Shown here: positions 14,256 to 20,401 of the stretch, piece by piece
How positions within the stretch are numbered: the first letter of the stretch is position 1
Layout of the letters: each line of letters starts with the position of its first letter
From: Halobacteriales archaeon QS_9_68_42
GTDB taxonomy: Archaea; Halobacteriota; Halobacteria; Halobacteriales; Haloarculaceae
Assembly: GCA_003022905.1 (NCBI GenBank)
Contig: PXSE01000103.1
Location: 1-20,401 of the forward strand
DNA: 20,401 bases
Direction of reading: 5' to 3'
The notes under the pieces: generated by a model
The model's input: only the letters and a program-made list of their open reading frames with translations
What the model was told of the DNA's origin: nothing
Databases searched by the model: none
Made by a program: the position numbers and the translations under genes

Positions 14256-15341
14256 TCACAGCACCGGCAGTAGTCCCTGCTCGAAGACGCCGGCGGTGTC
14301 GAGCAGCGCGACCAGAAGCGTCCCGACCAGAATGGCGACGGCCGGCGGGTCGAGGTGGGTGTCGGCGTGCGCGTAGAGGAGGCGCTGGGCGGCCTCGCCG
14401 ACCACGACGGTGAGGACGCCGAAGACGGCGCCGACGGCGACGGCGACGGTCAGGCTCACGTCGCCGGTCGCCGCGCCGGTGAGGCCGACGACCGCGAGCG
14501 AGGAGACGAGGGCGGCGTGGTGGGTCACGGGGAACCGCTCGACGCCGACACAGAGGAACAACAGCGAGGCGGCCGCGACGCCGAACGCGAGGAACGGGCT
14601 ACCGGTCTGGTGGGTGACGAACCCGCCGAACACGCCGACCACGGCGCCGAGGACGGCGACCTCCTCCCAGGCGTACTGGTGGGGCAGCCACGGTTCGGTG
14701 GCGAGGCGCCGGCCGCTGCCGGCCGCGCCCTCGGGGTCGATTCCGGAGCGGTCGGCGACGCCGCCGTCGGCCCGCGGGGAGCGCCGCTGTCGGCGCTCGA
14801 ACGGCGACATGTCGAGGACGTTCTCGCCCGCGACCCGTCCGACGACGGGATACCCGAGCGCGACCCGGTGCAGCAGGCCGGAGGCGACGATGCTGAACGC
14901 GATGGGGTCCCAGGGCAACCCGAGTCGTACCGATCCGGCGGCGAGGCCGACGCCGACGGCGCCGAAGACGCCGCCGACCGCCATGACGTCGAGTCGCGGA
15001 CCCAGCGCGTAGGTGACGTTCTTGGCCTCGTGGTACTCGAAGTCGGTGTCCATGTAGCCCTGTCTGGCGGCGAAGGCGGCCGCCGCGGCGCCGCCGGCGA
15101 AGGCGACGTGCGGACCGAAGAAGGGGCCCAGTCCCAATGTCGCGGTGAGACCGGTCGACCCGAGCGCTGTCAACTCGCCGGCCGGTCCCGGCGCCCCGGG
15201 CCGGAGGAGGGCGGCCGCCTCGCCGACCACGACGAGCACCCCGGCCAGCGAGAACGCCTCGAGGGCCCCGATGGCGGCGCCCAGGGCGCCGCCGGCGAAC
15301 GCGACAACCACGAGCGCCAGCAACTCAGCCACGACGACCAC
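14256..15341 (-). CDS. Multi-pass membrane protein, about 361 residues, unknown function
   Basis: Many hydrophobic segments rich in Ala, Gly and Val (about eight to ten) make this an integral membrane protein. Soluble landmarks are GPFFGPHVAFAGGAAAAAFA, ARQGYMDTDFEYHEAKNVTY, a charged central loop of about 50 residues (ENVLDMSPFERRQRRSPRAD to RLATEPW), PWLPHQYAWEEV and FPVTHHAALVSS. The two halves look alike in layout, with a His-rich start to each. I recall similar proteins in other haloarchaea without a known function. No ATG is available in frame near the start; GTG at 15339-15341 is chosen, with GTG at 15330-15332 the alternative. Histidines and acids next to membrane segments could bind metal, but this is a guess. 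Confidence 0.8.
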   Translation of the reverse strand: MVVVAELLALVVVAFAGGALGAAIGALEAFSLAGVLVVVGEAAALLRPGAPGPAGELTALGSTGLTATLGLGPFFGPHVAFAGGAAAAAFAARQGYMDTDFEYHEAKNVTYALGPRLDVMAVGGVFGAVGVGLAAGSVRLGLPWDPIAFSIVASGLLHRVALGYPVVGRVAGENVLDMSPFERRQRRSPRADGGVADRSGIDPEGAAGSGRRLATEPWLPHQYAWEEVAVLGAVVGVFGGFVTHQTGSPFLAFGVAAASLLFLCVGVERFPVTHHAALVSSLAVVGLTGAATGDVSLTVAVAVGAVFGVLTVVVGEAAQRLLYAHADTHLDPPAVAILVGTLLVALLDTAGVFEQGLLPVL

Positions 15342-15472
15342 CTCGGGGGCGCGAGCACATTGCCGACCGGTGGCACCCCGACCCGCATATCGTTGACGGT
15401 TCCCCGCGCCGTTCGGCACGTCACTTAACCCTCACCGGGGGATTCTTGACCCGCCGACGACACCGGTCCCGC

Positions 15473-15949
15473 ATGCATCCGCGCGCCGAGGAGTTCGGAC
15501 GACAGGCGGCCGATGAGCACGGCTTCGAGGTGGACATCCACGAGTTCCCGGAGGGGACAAAGACCGCCGAGGACGCCGCCGAGGCCGTCGGCTGTGACGT
15601 CGCGCAGATAGCCAGCGGCATCGTGCTGTCGGCGGACGGCGACCTGGTGGTGGTCGTCACCAGCGGCGCCAACCGCGTTGACACCGCGAAGGTGGCCGAC
15701 CTGCCGGGAGTCGACGACAGGGCCGTCTCGATGGCCGACGCCGACGACATCAAGGCGACCCTAGGGTGGTCCATCGGCGGCGTCCCCCCGTTCTGCCACG
15801 AGGCCGACGTTCCGATGTTCATGGACGAGACGCTGACCCGCCACGAGGAAGTGTGGGCTGCCGCCGGGACGCCGGAGGCGGTGTTCCCCATCGACCCCGG
15901 ACGGCTACGGGACCTCTCGGGAGCAACCGTCGCCGACATCGCCGAGTGA
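15473..15949 (+). CDS. YbaK/EbsC family (aminoacyl-tRNA deacylase-like) protein
   Basis: This 158-residue cytoplasmic protein belongs to the YbaK/ProX editing fold, whose members remove wrongly attached amino acids from tRNA. Features are MHPRAEEFGRQAADEHGFEV, VGCDVAQIASGIVLSADGDL, VVVTSGANRVDTAKVADLPG, DDIKATLGWSIGGVPPFCHE and a final strand near VFPIDPGRLRDLSG. The GxxxGGVPPF segment is the family signature. The catalytic Lys of bacterial YbaK, expected near VAQIASGIV, is replaced here (Ser or Gln), so deacylase activity is uncertain. The ATG at 15473 gives the usual start; upstream in-frame codons are ignored. Confidence 0.88.
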   Translation: MHPRAEEFGRQAADEHGFEVDIHEFPEGTKTAEDAAEAVGCDVAQIASGIVLSADGDLVVVVTSGANRVDTAKVADLPGVDDRAVSMADADDIKATLGWSIGGVPPFCHEADVPMFMDETLTRHEEVWAAAGTPEAVFPIDPGRLRDLSGATVADIAE

Positions 15950-15970
15950 CCGACCGCCGTCAACGCCGTC

Positions 15971-16006
15971 GGCATGACCGACGCCGACGGCATGACCGAC
16001 GCCGAC
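15971..16006 (+). repeat. Exact 18-base tandem duplication
   Basis: GGCATGACCGACGCCGAC occurs twice in direct succession (15971-15988 and 15989-16006). Each copy supplies an ATG and the codons for MTDAD, so the duplication repeats a possible translation start. Length 18 keeps the frame. Confidence 0.85.
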
Positions 16007-16075
16007 GTCGGCGCGATGCTGGAAGCGGGCGGCCCCACAGGATCTGACCGGGTATCGCGGACCGCTCGCCCGTGA
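15974..16075 (+). other. Short ORF or gene remnant carrying the tandem start
   Basis: The frame reads MTDADGMTDADVGAMLEAGG and then 13 less protein-like residues (ending VSRTARP) before TGA. The first 20 residues have the acidic character of a haloarchaeal N-terminus, the rest does not. It could be the start of a gene that lost its body, 24 bases after the stop of the YbaK-like gene. No family is recognised and no promoter is seen. Confidence 0.3.
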
Positions 16076-16093
16076 GCCGAGCGCTCGCCCGGA

Positions 16094-16102
16094 CAGTTTT
16101 GT
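16094..16102 (+). promoter_or_regulatory. TATA-like element for the 93-residue protein gene
   Basis: CAGTTTTGT lies about 23-31 bases ahead of the ATG at 16125, consistent with a leaderless start. The match to a TATA consensus is fair. Confidence 0.4.
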
Positions 16103-16124
16103 CGTCGTCGGCCGTTCCTCCGGC

Positions 16125-16406
16125 ATGAGCGAGATGGCCGAGAGCGCCACGCGGGTCGTGTTGAGCTACGACCCCGCCGGAATCGACGAGGTCTCCCGGT
16201 TCTGGGTCGAGGACGAACTCGGGAGCGACGACGTCGCCGAGCACCTGCGGGACGCCCACGGAACACTCGCGGAGGGCGACGCCGTCGAGGAGTTCGTCTC
16301 GAAGGGATGCGGCGTCCCCGTCAGCGTGACCCTCCGCGTCGAGCGCGTCGATGGCGGAGCCGAAATCGGCAACGAGACCGCAATCAACGTTCGGCCGTGG
16401 GACTGA
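16125..16406 (+). CDS. Small acidic hypothetical protein, 93 residues
   Basis: The protein starts MSEMAESATRVVLSYDPAGI, continues DEVSRFWVEDELGSDDVAEH and KGCGVPVSVTLRVERVDGGA, and ends AINVRPWD. Predicted structure from the pattern is a mixed alpha-beta fold without membrane segments; it has one Cys (KGCG). Its codon choice and acidity match the neighbours, and a TATA-like element sits at the right distance, so it is probably real. An in-frame ATG nine bases later is a possible alternative start. I do not recognise the family and assign no function. Confidence 0.65.
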   Translation: MSEMAESATRVVLSYDPAGIDEVSRFWVEDELGSDDVAEHLRDAHGTLAEGDAVEEFVSKGCGVPVSVTLRVERVDGGAEIGNETAINVRPWD

Positions 16407-16495
16407 TGCCTGCAGTCGACGACGGTTTCGCCCTCCCGGTCCCCGTGGCCGCAGGGCAGTGGCGTCGGGGACCGGTCGAGAGTACCGCCTGACGG

Positions 16496-16518
16496 GCCGG
16501 TAGCCGTTGGCTACCGGT
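16496..16518. terminator. Perfect 9-base hairpin between the 93-residue gene and bioD
   Basis: CCGGTAGCC (16497-16505) and GGCTACCGG (16509-16517) form a stem with a three-base loop, and the outer bases (16496, 16518) can wobble-pair. It lies between convergent genes, 90 bases after the plus-strand gene and 65 bases after bioD, so it may serve both directions. No T-tract is present. Confidence 0.5.
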
Positions 16519-16526
16519 CGACCACA

Positions 16527-16604
16527 GAGTTATATCGCTCGCGGCCCTACCTCCGGGCGGAGCCTTTCGGGCTCCGTAGTGTCACAGAGGGGGTTCCTCC
16601 CCCA
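16527..16604. other. TATA-like element followed by two hairpins, at the 3' end of bioD
   Basis: GAGTTATATCG (about 16527-16537) is a good TATA element on the plus strand in a place with no plus-strand gene after it. About 24-30 bases on, GGAGCC-TTTC-GGGCTCC (16559-16576) and then GGGGG-TTCCT-CCCCC (16589-16603) can fold. The second hairpin lies inside the last codons of bioD on the other strand. A short non-coding or antisense RNA starting near 16557 is possible; otherwise 16407-16581 holds nothing I can name. Confidence 0.3.
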
Positions 16605-17259
16605 TCTGTTTGTGCGACGGAAGTTCGGCCGCCAGCTCCGCGTGTGAGTCCATCCCGGAGAGCGCCGTCTCCGGTAGCGTGTACACCGGACAGTCGCACA
16701 TCCGCTCGAGTTCGTCGGGGTTGGTCCGTTCGGCGACGGAGGCGCCCTCGTAGCGGTTCAGCGCGACCCCGAGGACGGGCACGTCGCGCCGCCGCGACGC
16801 CTCGACAGTCAGCGCGGTGTGGTTCAGCGTTCCGAGACCGGAGCGGGCGACGACCAGCGCCGGCGTCCCGAGGTCGGCCACCAGGTCGATTATCTCCCGG
16901 CGCGGGTCGTTCGACAGCGGCACCCGGAGGCCGCCGGCACCCTCGAGGACGCCGACCTCGCTCTCCGCGAGGGCCGCCCGCGTCTCCTCGCGGAGCGGGC
17001 CGTACTCGACGGGGTCGTCGGCCCGGCGTGCGGCGACGGCCGGCGCCAGCGGCTCGCCGAAGCTCCGCAACCGGACCGCGGCGTCCTCGTCGTCGCAGAC
17101 CTCGCGGACGTAGCCGGCGTCGTCGTCCTCCGGGAACCCGGTCTGGACCGGCTTGACGGCGCGGGCGTTGACGTCGTCGCGCCGGAGGCGAGCGACGAGC
17201 GCGGCCGTGACGACGGTCTTGCCGACGCCGGTGTCGGTCCCGACGACGGCGACGTTCAC
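16582..17259 (-). CDS. bioD: Dethiobiotin synthase
   Basis: This cytoplasmic enzyme closes the ureido ring, making dethiobiotin from the DAPA-level precursor, CO2 and ATP. The 225-residue protein starts VNVAVVGTDTGVGKTVVTAA (P-loop GTDTGVGKT at residues 7-15), followed by NARAVKPVQTGFPEDDDAGY with the Lys and Thr that bind DAPA and phosphate, and VGVLEGAGGLRVPLSNDP (EGAGG motif with the metal-binding Glu). These are standard for BioD. The GTG start overlaps the bioF stop (GTGA). It is the last gene of the operon. If BioU works as in cyanobacteria, the true substrate may be a carbamate of DAPA. Confidence 0.96.
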   Translation of the reverse strand: MNVAVVGTDTGVGKTVVTAALVARLRRDDVNARAVKPVQTGFPEDDDAGYVREVCDDEDAAVRLRSFGEPLAPAVAARRADDPVEYGPLREETRAALAESEVGVLEGAGGLRVPLSNDPRREIIDLVADLGTPALVVARSGLGTLNHTALTVEASRRRDVPVLGVALNRYEGASVAERTNPDELERMCDCPVYTLPETALSGMDSHAELAAELPSHKQMGEEPPL

Positions 17260-18455
17260 GACAGGTCGACCTCCTCGGCGGCGGCCTCGAAGGCCGACAG
17301 ACAGCGGTCGACATCGGCGCGAGTGTGGGTCGCCTGCGGGGCCAGCCGGATTCGGCTCGTCCCCTCCGGGACCGTCGGGGGGCGGATGGCCGGCGCGACG
17401 ATGTCCGCGGTTCGGAGCCGTTCCTCCAGCGCCAGCGCGTCCTCGCGGTCGCCGACCACGACCGGGAGGACGTGGGTGTCGCCACACACCTCGTAGCCGA
17501 GCGCCTCGAGGCCGTCCCGGAGCCGTCCGACGTTCTCCCACAGCGGCCCCCGGCGCTCCGGGGCGAGGTCGAGCGCACGTTCGGCGGCCGCGGCGGCCGG
17601 CGGCGCGAGTCCCGTCGAGAAGACGAATGGCCGGGCGGCGTTCAGCAGGTGCTCGATTAGCACCTCCGACCCGGCGATGAAGCCGCCCTGTGCACCCAGC
17701 GCCTTCGAGAGCGTCCCCAACTGGACGTCAACGCGGTCGGTCAGGCCGCGCTCGCCGACGACGCCGCTATCGTAAACGCCGGTGGCGTGGGCCTCGTCAA
17801 CCATCACCCACGCGCCGAACTCCTCGGCGGCGTCGCAGACGGCCGATAGCGGCGCGACGTCGCCGTCCATCGAGAACACTGAGTCGGTGACGACGAGCCA
17901 CGACTCCTCGGGAGCGGCCGTCTCCGCCCGGCGGGCCATCGCGGCGGCCAGCGCCGCCGCGTCGCAGTGGTCGTACACTTCGACGTCGGCGCCCGACAGC
18001 CGGACGCCGTCGACGATACTGGCGTGGTTCAGCTCGTCGGAGAACACCACGTCCGGGTCCAAGGCGGTGATAGTGCCGACGTTCGTGGCGTACCCCGAGG
18101 AGAAGGCGAGGGTGCGCTCGGTGCCCTTTTCATCGGCGAGACGGCGCTCCAGCGAGCGGTGGCTCCGGGTGTCGCCGACCACGAGACGCGACGCGCCAGC
18201 ACCGGTTCCGACCTCGCGTGCGGCCCGGGCGGCGGCCTCGGCGACCCGCTCGTCGCCCGCCAGGCCGAGGTAGTTGTTGGCGGCGAGAACGAGTCGTTCC
18301 TCGCCGAACGCCGGGGAGTCGCCGCCGGGGTCCGGCGCCATTCGGGCGCGAGCCGCGACCCGGTCGACGGGCCGGAGGTCCCGGCGAAGGCCCGCCCGCT
18401 CGCGCTCGCGCAGTCGACCCGACAGGTCGAAGCCACGGTCGTGCTGTAGCGACAT
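17256..18455 (-). CDS. bioF: 8-amino-7-oxononanoate (KAPA) synthase
   Basis: This PLP enzyme joins pimeloyl thioester with L-alanine to form KAPA, the first committed step of biotin ring assembly. The 399-residue protein has LVLAANNYLGLAGDERVAEA near the N-terminus, GTGAGASRLVVGDTRSHRSL, the aromatic-ring stacking region SDELNHASIVDG, MVDEAHATGVYD (Asp and His around PLP) and GTLSKALGAQGGFIAGSE with the Schiff-base Lys. The usual phenylalanine before SKALG is Leu here. The ATG overlaps the stop of the bioU-like gene by one base, and the 3' end overlaps bioD by four, so all are co-translated from one message. Annotation as BioF rather than glycine C-acetyltransferase rests on the operon. Confidence 0.95.
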   Translation of the reverse strand: MSLQHDRGFDLSGRLRERERAGLRRDLRPVDRVAARARMAPDPGGDSPAFGEERLVLAANNYLGLAGDERVAEAAARAAREVGTGAGASRLVVGDTRSHRSLERRLADEKGTERTLAFSSGYATNVGTITALDPDVVFSDELNHASIVDGVRLSGADVEVYDHCDAAALAAAMARRAETAAPEESWLVVTDSVFSMDGDVAPLSAVCDAAEEFGAWVMVDEAHATGVYDSGVVGERGLTDRVDVQLGTLSKALGAQGGFIAGSEVLIEHLLNAARPFVFSTGLAPPAAAAAERALDLAPERRGPLWENVGRLRDGLEALGYEVCGDTHVLPVVVGDREDALALEERLRTADIVAPAIRPPTVPEGTSRIRLAPQATHTRADVDRCLSAFEAAAEEVDLS

Positions 18456-19483
18456 CAGAAGCCGGGCATCAGGTCCGCGGGCCCGAAGACGCCGTACTCG
18501 CCGGCGCGGTTCCGGCGGACGCCGGCCTTCAGGTAGCCCAGTGCTGGGCCGTTGACGTTGGCCTCCATACTGGTGGCGTCGTCGAGCTGGAAGGTGTTCG
18601 TGCCGACCTCGCCGTCGAAGGTCCGGCCCGTCACCCGGACGGTCGTCGTCGTCGGCTTCTCGTCCGAGCGGAGGTCCAGGATTCCGCCGACGGTGACGTC
18701 GTCGGCGTCGCAGATACCGGCCCGCTCCAGCAGGACATCGTCGGCGTGCTCCATGTCTTCGAACTCGATACGGCCGTCGTGTTCGTCGACTATCTCCTCG
18801 ATTTCCTCGTCGGTGAGGTTGCGCGCCGTCTCAATGTCGTAGCCGTCCAGGTGGGCGATGTCCTCGCGGACGGTGCCGCGGTTGTCCTCGTAGCCGGACT
18901 TGAGGCCGACGCCCCACCAGATCTCGACCGCCTCGATTTCGACGAACGACTGGGCGGCAAGCGCGGCCGCGCCCGTCAGGAAGCCGGGCGTGGCGCCGGC
19001 GCCACAGACGAACGTGATGCCGGACTCCTCGTAGGTCTCCTCGCGCTCGTCGAGGATGTCGATGACACGGGAGCGCTTGAGCACGTCCACGAGGACGCCC
19101 TCGTAACCGGCCTCGGCGAACCGCTCGCCGATACGCGGGATGAAGTCGTGTTCGAGGTTCGGAAGCGCGACGAGGACGGCGTCGACCGCGTCCGATTCGG
19201 CGATTACGTCGTCGATTGGCGTCTCCGTGGACTCGGCCTGCGTCGAGGCCGCGACGCCCTTCATCTCGCCACTCTGTTTAACCGCCGTTGTGCCCCCATC
19301 GCTCGCGATATTACCTTCCGTCGCCGCCAGTAGTTCGTCCACGTCGAGGCCGTCGTGGTCGACGGCCGCGCCGTGGCGGTCGCAGGCCGCGACGGGCGTG
19401 AGATGTTCTTTCTCCGTGGCGTATTCGAGTGTTCGTCGTCCGATGCCGCCGGTGCCGAGAACGGCGAAGTTGATGTCGTCCAT
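18455..19483 (-). CDS. bioU: BioU-like (S)-8-amino-7-oxononanoate synthase, saccharopine-dehydrogenase-like Rossmann protein
   Basis: A 342-residue NAD(P)-binding protein starts MDDINFAVLGTGGIGRRTLE with a clear GxGGxG nucleotide loop. VDAVLVALPNLEHDFIPRIG and YEGVLVDVLKRSRVIDILDE follow, then the substrate domain with FVCGAGATPGFLTGAAALAA and VEIWWGVGLKSGYEDNRGTV. In the biotin operon it takes the place of the aminotransferase BioA. Cyanobacterial BioU is a saccharopine-dehydrogenase-like protein of similar size that gives the side-chain nitrogen of one of its own lysines to KAPA, a single-turnover reaction. Lys136 in DVLKRSRV is my candidate for that lysine, by position only. An alternative is another NAD(P)-dependent dehydrogenase. 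Gaps to its neighbours are 11 bases (bioB) and minus one base (bioF). Confidence 0.75.
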   Translation of the reverse strand: MDDINFAVLGTGGIGRRTLEYATEKEHLTPVAACDRHGAAVDHDGLDVDELLAATEGNIASDGGTTAVKQSGEMKGVAASTQAESTETPIDDVIAESDAVDAVLVALPNLEHDFIPRIGERFAEAGYEGVLVDVLKRSRVIDILDEREETYEESGITFVCGAGATPGFLTGAAALAAQSFVEIEAVEIWWGVGLKSGYEDNRGTVREDIAHLDGYDIETARNLTDEEIEEIVDEHDGRIEFEDMEHADDVLLERAGICDADDVTVGGILDLRSDEKPTTTTVRVTGRTFDGEVGTNTFQLDDATSMEANVNGPALGYLKAGVRRNRAGEYGVFGPADLMPGF

Positions 19484-19494
19484 TGTGTATCGTG

Positions 19495-20400
19495 TCAGTC
19501 GTCCAGTTCGGTCGATGCGTTGCTCGTTGCGGTGCCGACGGCGGTGTCCGGCGCCGGGTCGCGGTGGCGCTCCTTGACCGCCTCGGGGTCGAACTCGTTG
19601 ACCTCGCGGTTCGGTTCCAGCCCGGCCCGCTCCATAATGTCGATGTCGTCGCCGGGGTCCTGGCCCTCCGTGGTGAGGTAGTCACCGGTCAGGATGCCGT
19701 CGGCGCCGGCCTCGAACGGCAGGTGCTGTTCGTCCGGCGCGAGGTTGACCTCGCGGCCGCCCGTCAGCCGGACCAGCTCGATTGCGGCGTCGACCCGGTC
19801 GGTCGGGGACTCGCCCATCCCGAGAATGACGCCCGCACAGAGGTCCATGCCCGCGGCCTTCGCGCGCCGGAGCGTCTTCAGGCGGTCCTCGAAGGAGTGG
19901 GTGCCGACGACCTCCGGGAAGTACCGCCGCGAGGTCTCGATGTTGTGATTGTAGTGGTTCAACCCCTCCGCGGAGAGGATTTCGGCCTCCTCCTCGGTCA
20001 ACAGCCCGAGGGAGGCGTCCACCTCGACGTCGGTTTCGTCGCGGACCAGCCGGATGGCCTCGACGATTTCGGCCCACTCGTCGGGCCGGTGCTCCTTCGA
20101 GACGCCCTTCTCGGCGACGACGATGCCGAACCGCTGGGCGCCGTCGGCCTCGGCCCGCTCTGCGGCCTCGAGGACCTTCTCGGGGCCGAGGAAGCCGTAG
20201 GTGTCGATGCCAGTGTCGAAGTGCGCCGACTGTGCGCAGAACCCGCAGTCCTCCGCACAGTCGCCGGCCTTCGCGTTGACGATGCTGCAGGCGTCGACGG
20301 TGCCGTCGGAATAGTGGCGGCGGACGATGTCGGCGCCGGCCGCCAGCGCGTCGGCCGGCTGGGCGAGTAGCGCCAGCCCGTCGGTCCGGTCGAGACGCTC
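19495..20400 (-). CDS. bioB: Biotin synthase, 5' end outside the window
   Basis: This radical-SAM enzyme inserts sulfur into dethiobiotin to make biotin. The visible 301 residues begin ERLDRTDGLALLAQPADALA and include the iron-sulfur motif VNAKAGDCAEDCGFCAQSAH (CxxxCxxC for the SAM cluster), DASLGLLTEEEAE, LNHYNHNIETSRRYFPEVV and GMDLCAGVILGMGES, which are typical BioB motifs. The C-terminus has a long acidic tail rich in Asp, Ala and Thr (AVGTATSNASTELDD), common in haloarchaea. The start codon lies beyond base 20401. It is the first visible gene of the operon, 11 bases before bioU, so all four genes are probably transcribed together. Confidence 0.97.
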   Translation of the reverse strand, partial: ERLDRTDGLALLAQPADALAAGADIVRRHYSDGTVDACSIVNAKAGDCAEDCGFCAQSAHFDTGIDTYGFLGPEKVLEAAERAEADGAQRFGIVVAEKGVSKEHRPDEWAEIVEAIRLVRDETDVEVDASLGLLTEEEAEILSAEGLNHYNHNIETSRRYFPEVVGTHSFEDRLKTLRRAKAAGMDLCAGVILGMGESPTDRVDAAIELVRLTGGREVNLAPDEQHLPFEAGADGILTGDYLTTEGQDPGDDIDIMERAGLEPNREVNEFDPEAVKERHRDPAPDTAVGTATSNASTELDD

Positions 20401-20401
20401 G

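Noticed and set aside
14355..15428. Long plus-strand frame opposite the multi-pass membrane protein
   Set aside because: Its composition (Gly, Glu, Asp, Arg repeats) is the mirror of hydrophobic codons; no motif.
16307..16492. Plus-strand 61-residue frame after the 93-residue gene
   Set aside because: It begins inside that gene in another frame and has no promoter or protein-like pattern.
1..20401. tRNA, rRNA, CRISPR array or insertion-sequence transposase
   Set aside because: I looked on both strands and saw no cloverleaf, spaced repeats or transposase motif; short RNAs cannot be excluded by eye.

Overview
The window is a piece of a haloarchaeal (class Halobacteria) chromosome, probably from a genome or metagenome assembly. 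The evidence is very high GC, strongly acidic proteins, TATA-like boxes about 25-29 bases ahead of leaderless start codons, and archaeal or haloarchaeal genes: topoisomerase VI, a 20S proteasome beta subunit with a haloarchaeal-type propeptide, DUF555/UPF0212, a HEWD-type mini-protein, TraB plus a site-2-type protease, and a bioB-bioU-bioF-bioD operon. I see no rRNA, tRNA, CRISPR array or insertion sequence. The mobile DNA consists of one full-length intein and possibly one 72-base near-palindrome.

Left part (1-4858, plus strand): top6B (5' end cut by the window) and top6A, one base apart. top6B carries a 519-residue LAGLIDADG intein directly after the Mg-binding Asn of its ATPase motif. Only 27 bases after the intein, the gene has lost about 79 bases and its frame, removing the second ATPase motif. 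As written, the gene cannot make an active B subunit. A small zinc-ribbon membrane-anchored protein follows (4934-5194) and overlaps tail to tail with a metallo-beta-lactamase-fold hydrolase (5162-5986, minus). The hydrolase start codon abuts the large palindrome.

Middle part (6336-11905): psmB and a 57-residue membrane protein on the minus strand, DUF555 on the plus strand, an HTH-CBS regulator, purM, and a translationally coupled traB-M50 protease pair, all minus. Housekeeping genes are mixed with haloarchaea-specific unknowns.

Right-centre part (12047-16406): a hotdog thioesterase broken by one extra G, a decayed universal stress protein, an acidic unknown, a Tat-type PEBP lipoprotein, a HEWD protein, a 361-residue multi-pass membrane protein of unknown function, a YbaK/EbsC deacylase-like protein, a tandem-duplicated remnant ORF and a small unknown. 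Several broken reading frames in one 20-kb window raise the question of assembly error against real decay.

Right end (16582-20401, minus): a tightly packed biotin operon, bioB (5' end outside) - bioU-like - bioF - bioD. The BioU-like protein (Rossmann, saccharopine-dehydrogenase-like) sits where the aminotransferase BioA would be expected, suggesting the single-turnover lysine-donating route from KAPA to the DAPA level. Candidate highlights are the active-site intein with the adjacent deletion, the 72-base palindrome, and the BioU operon.
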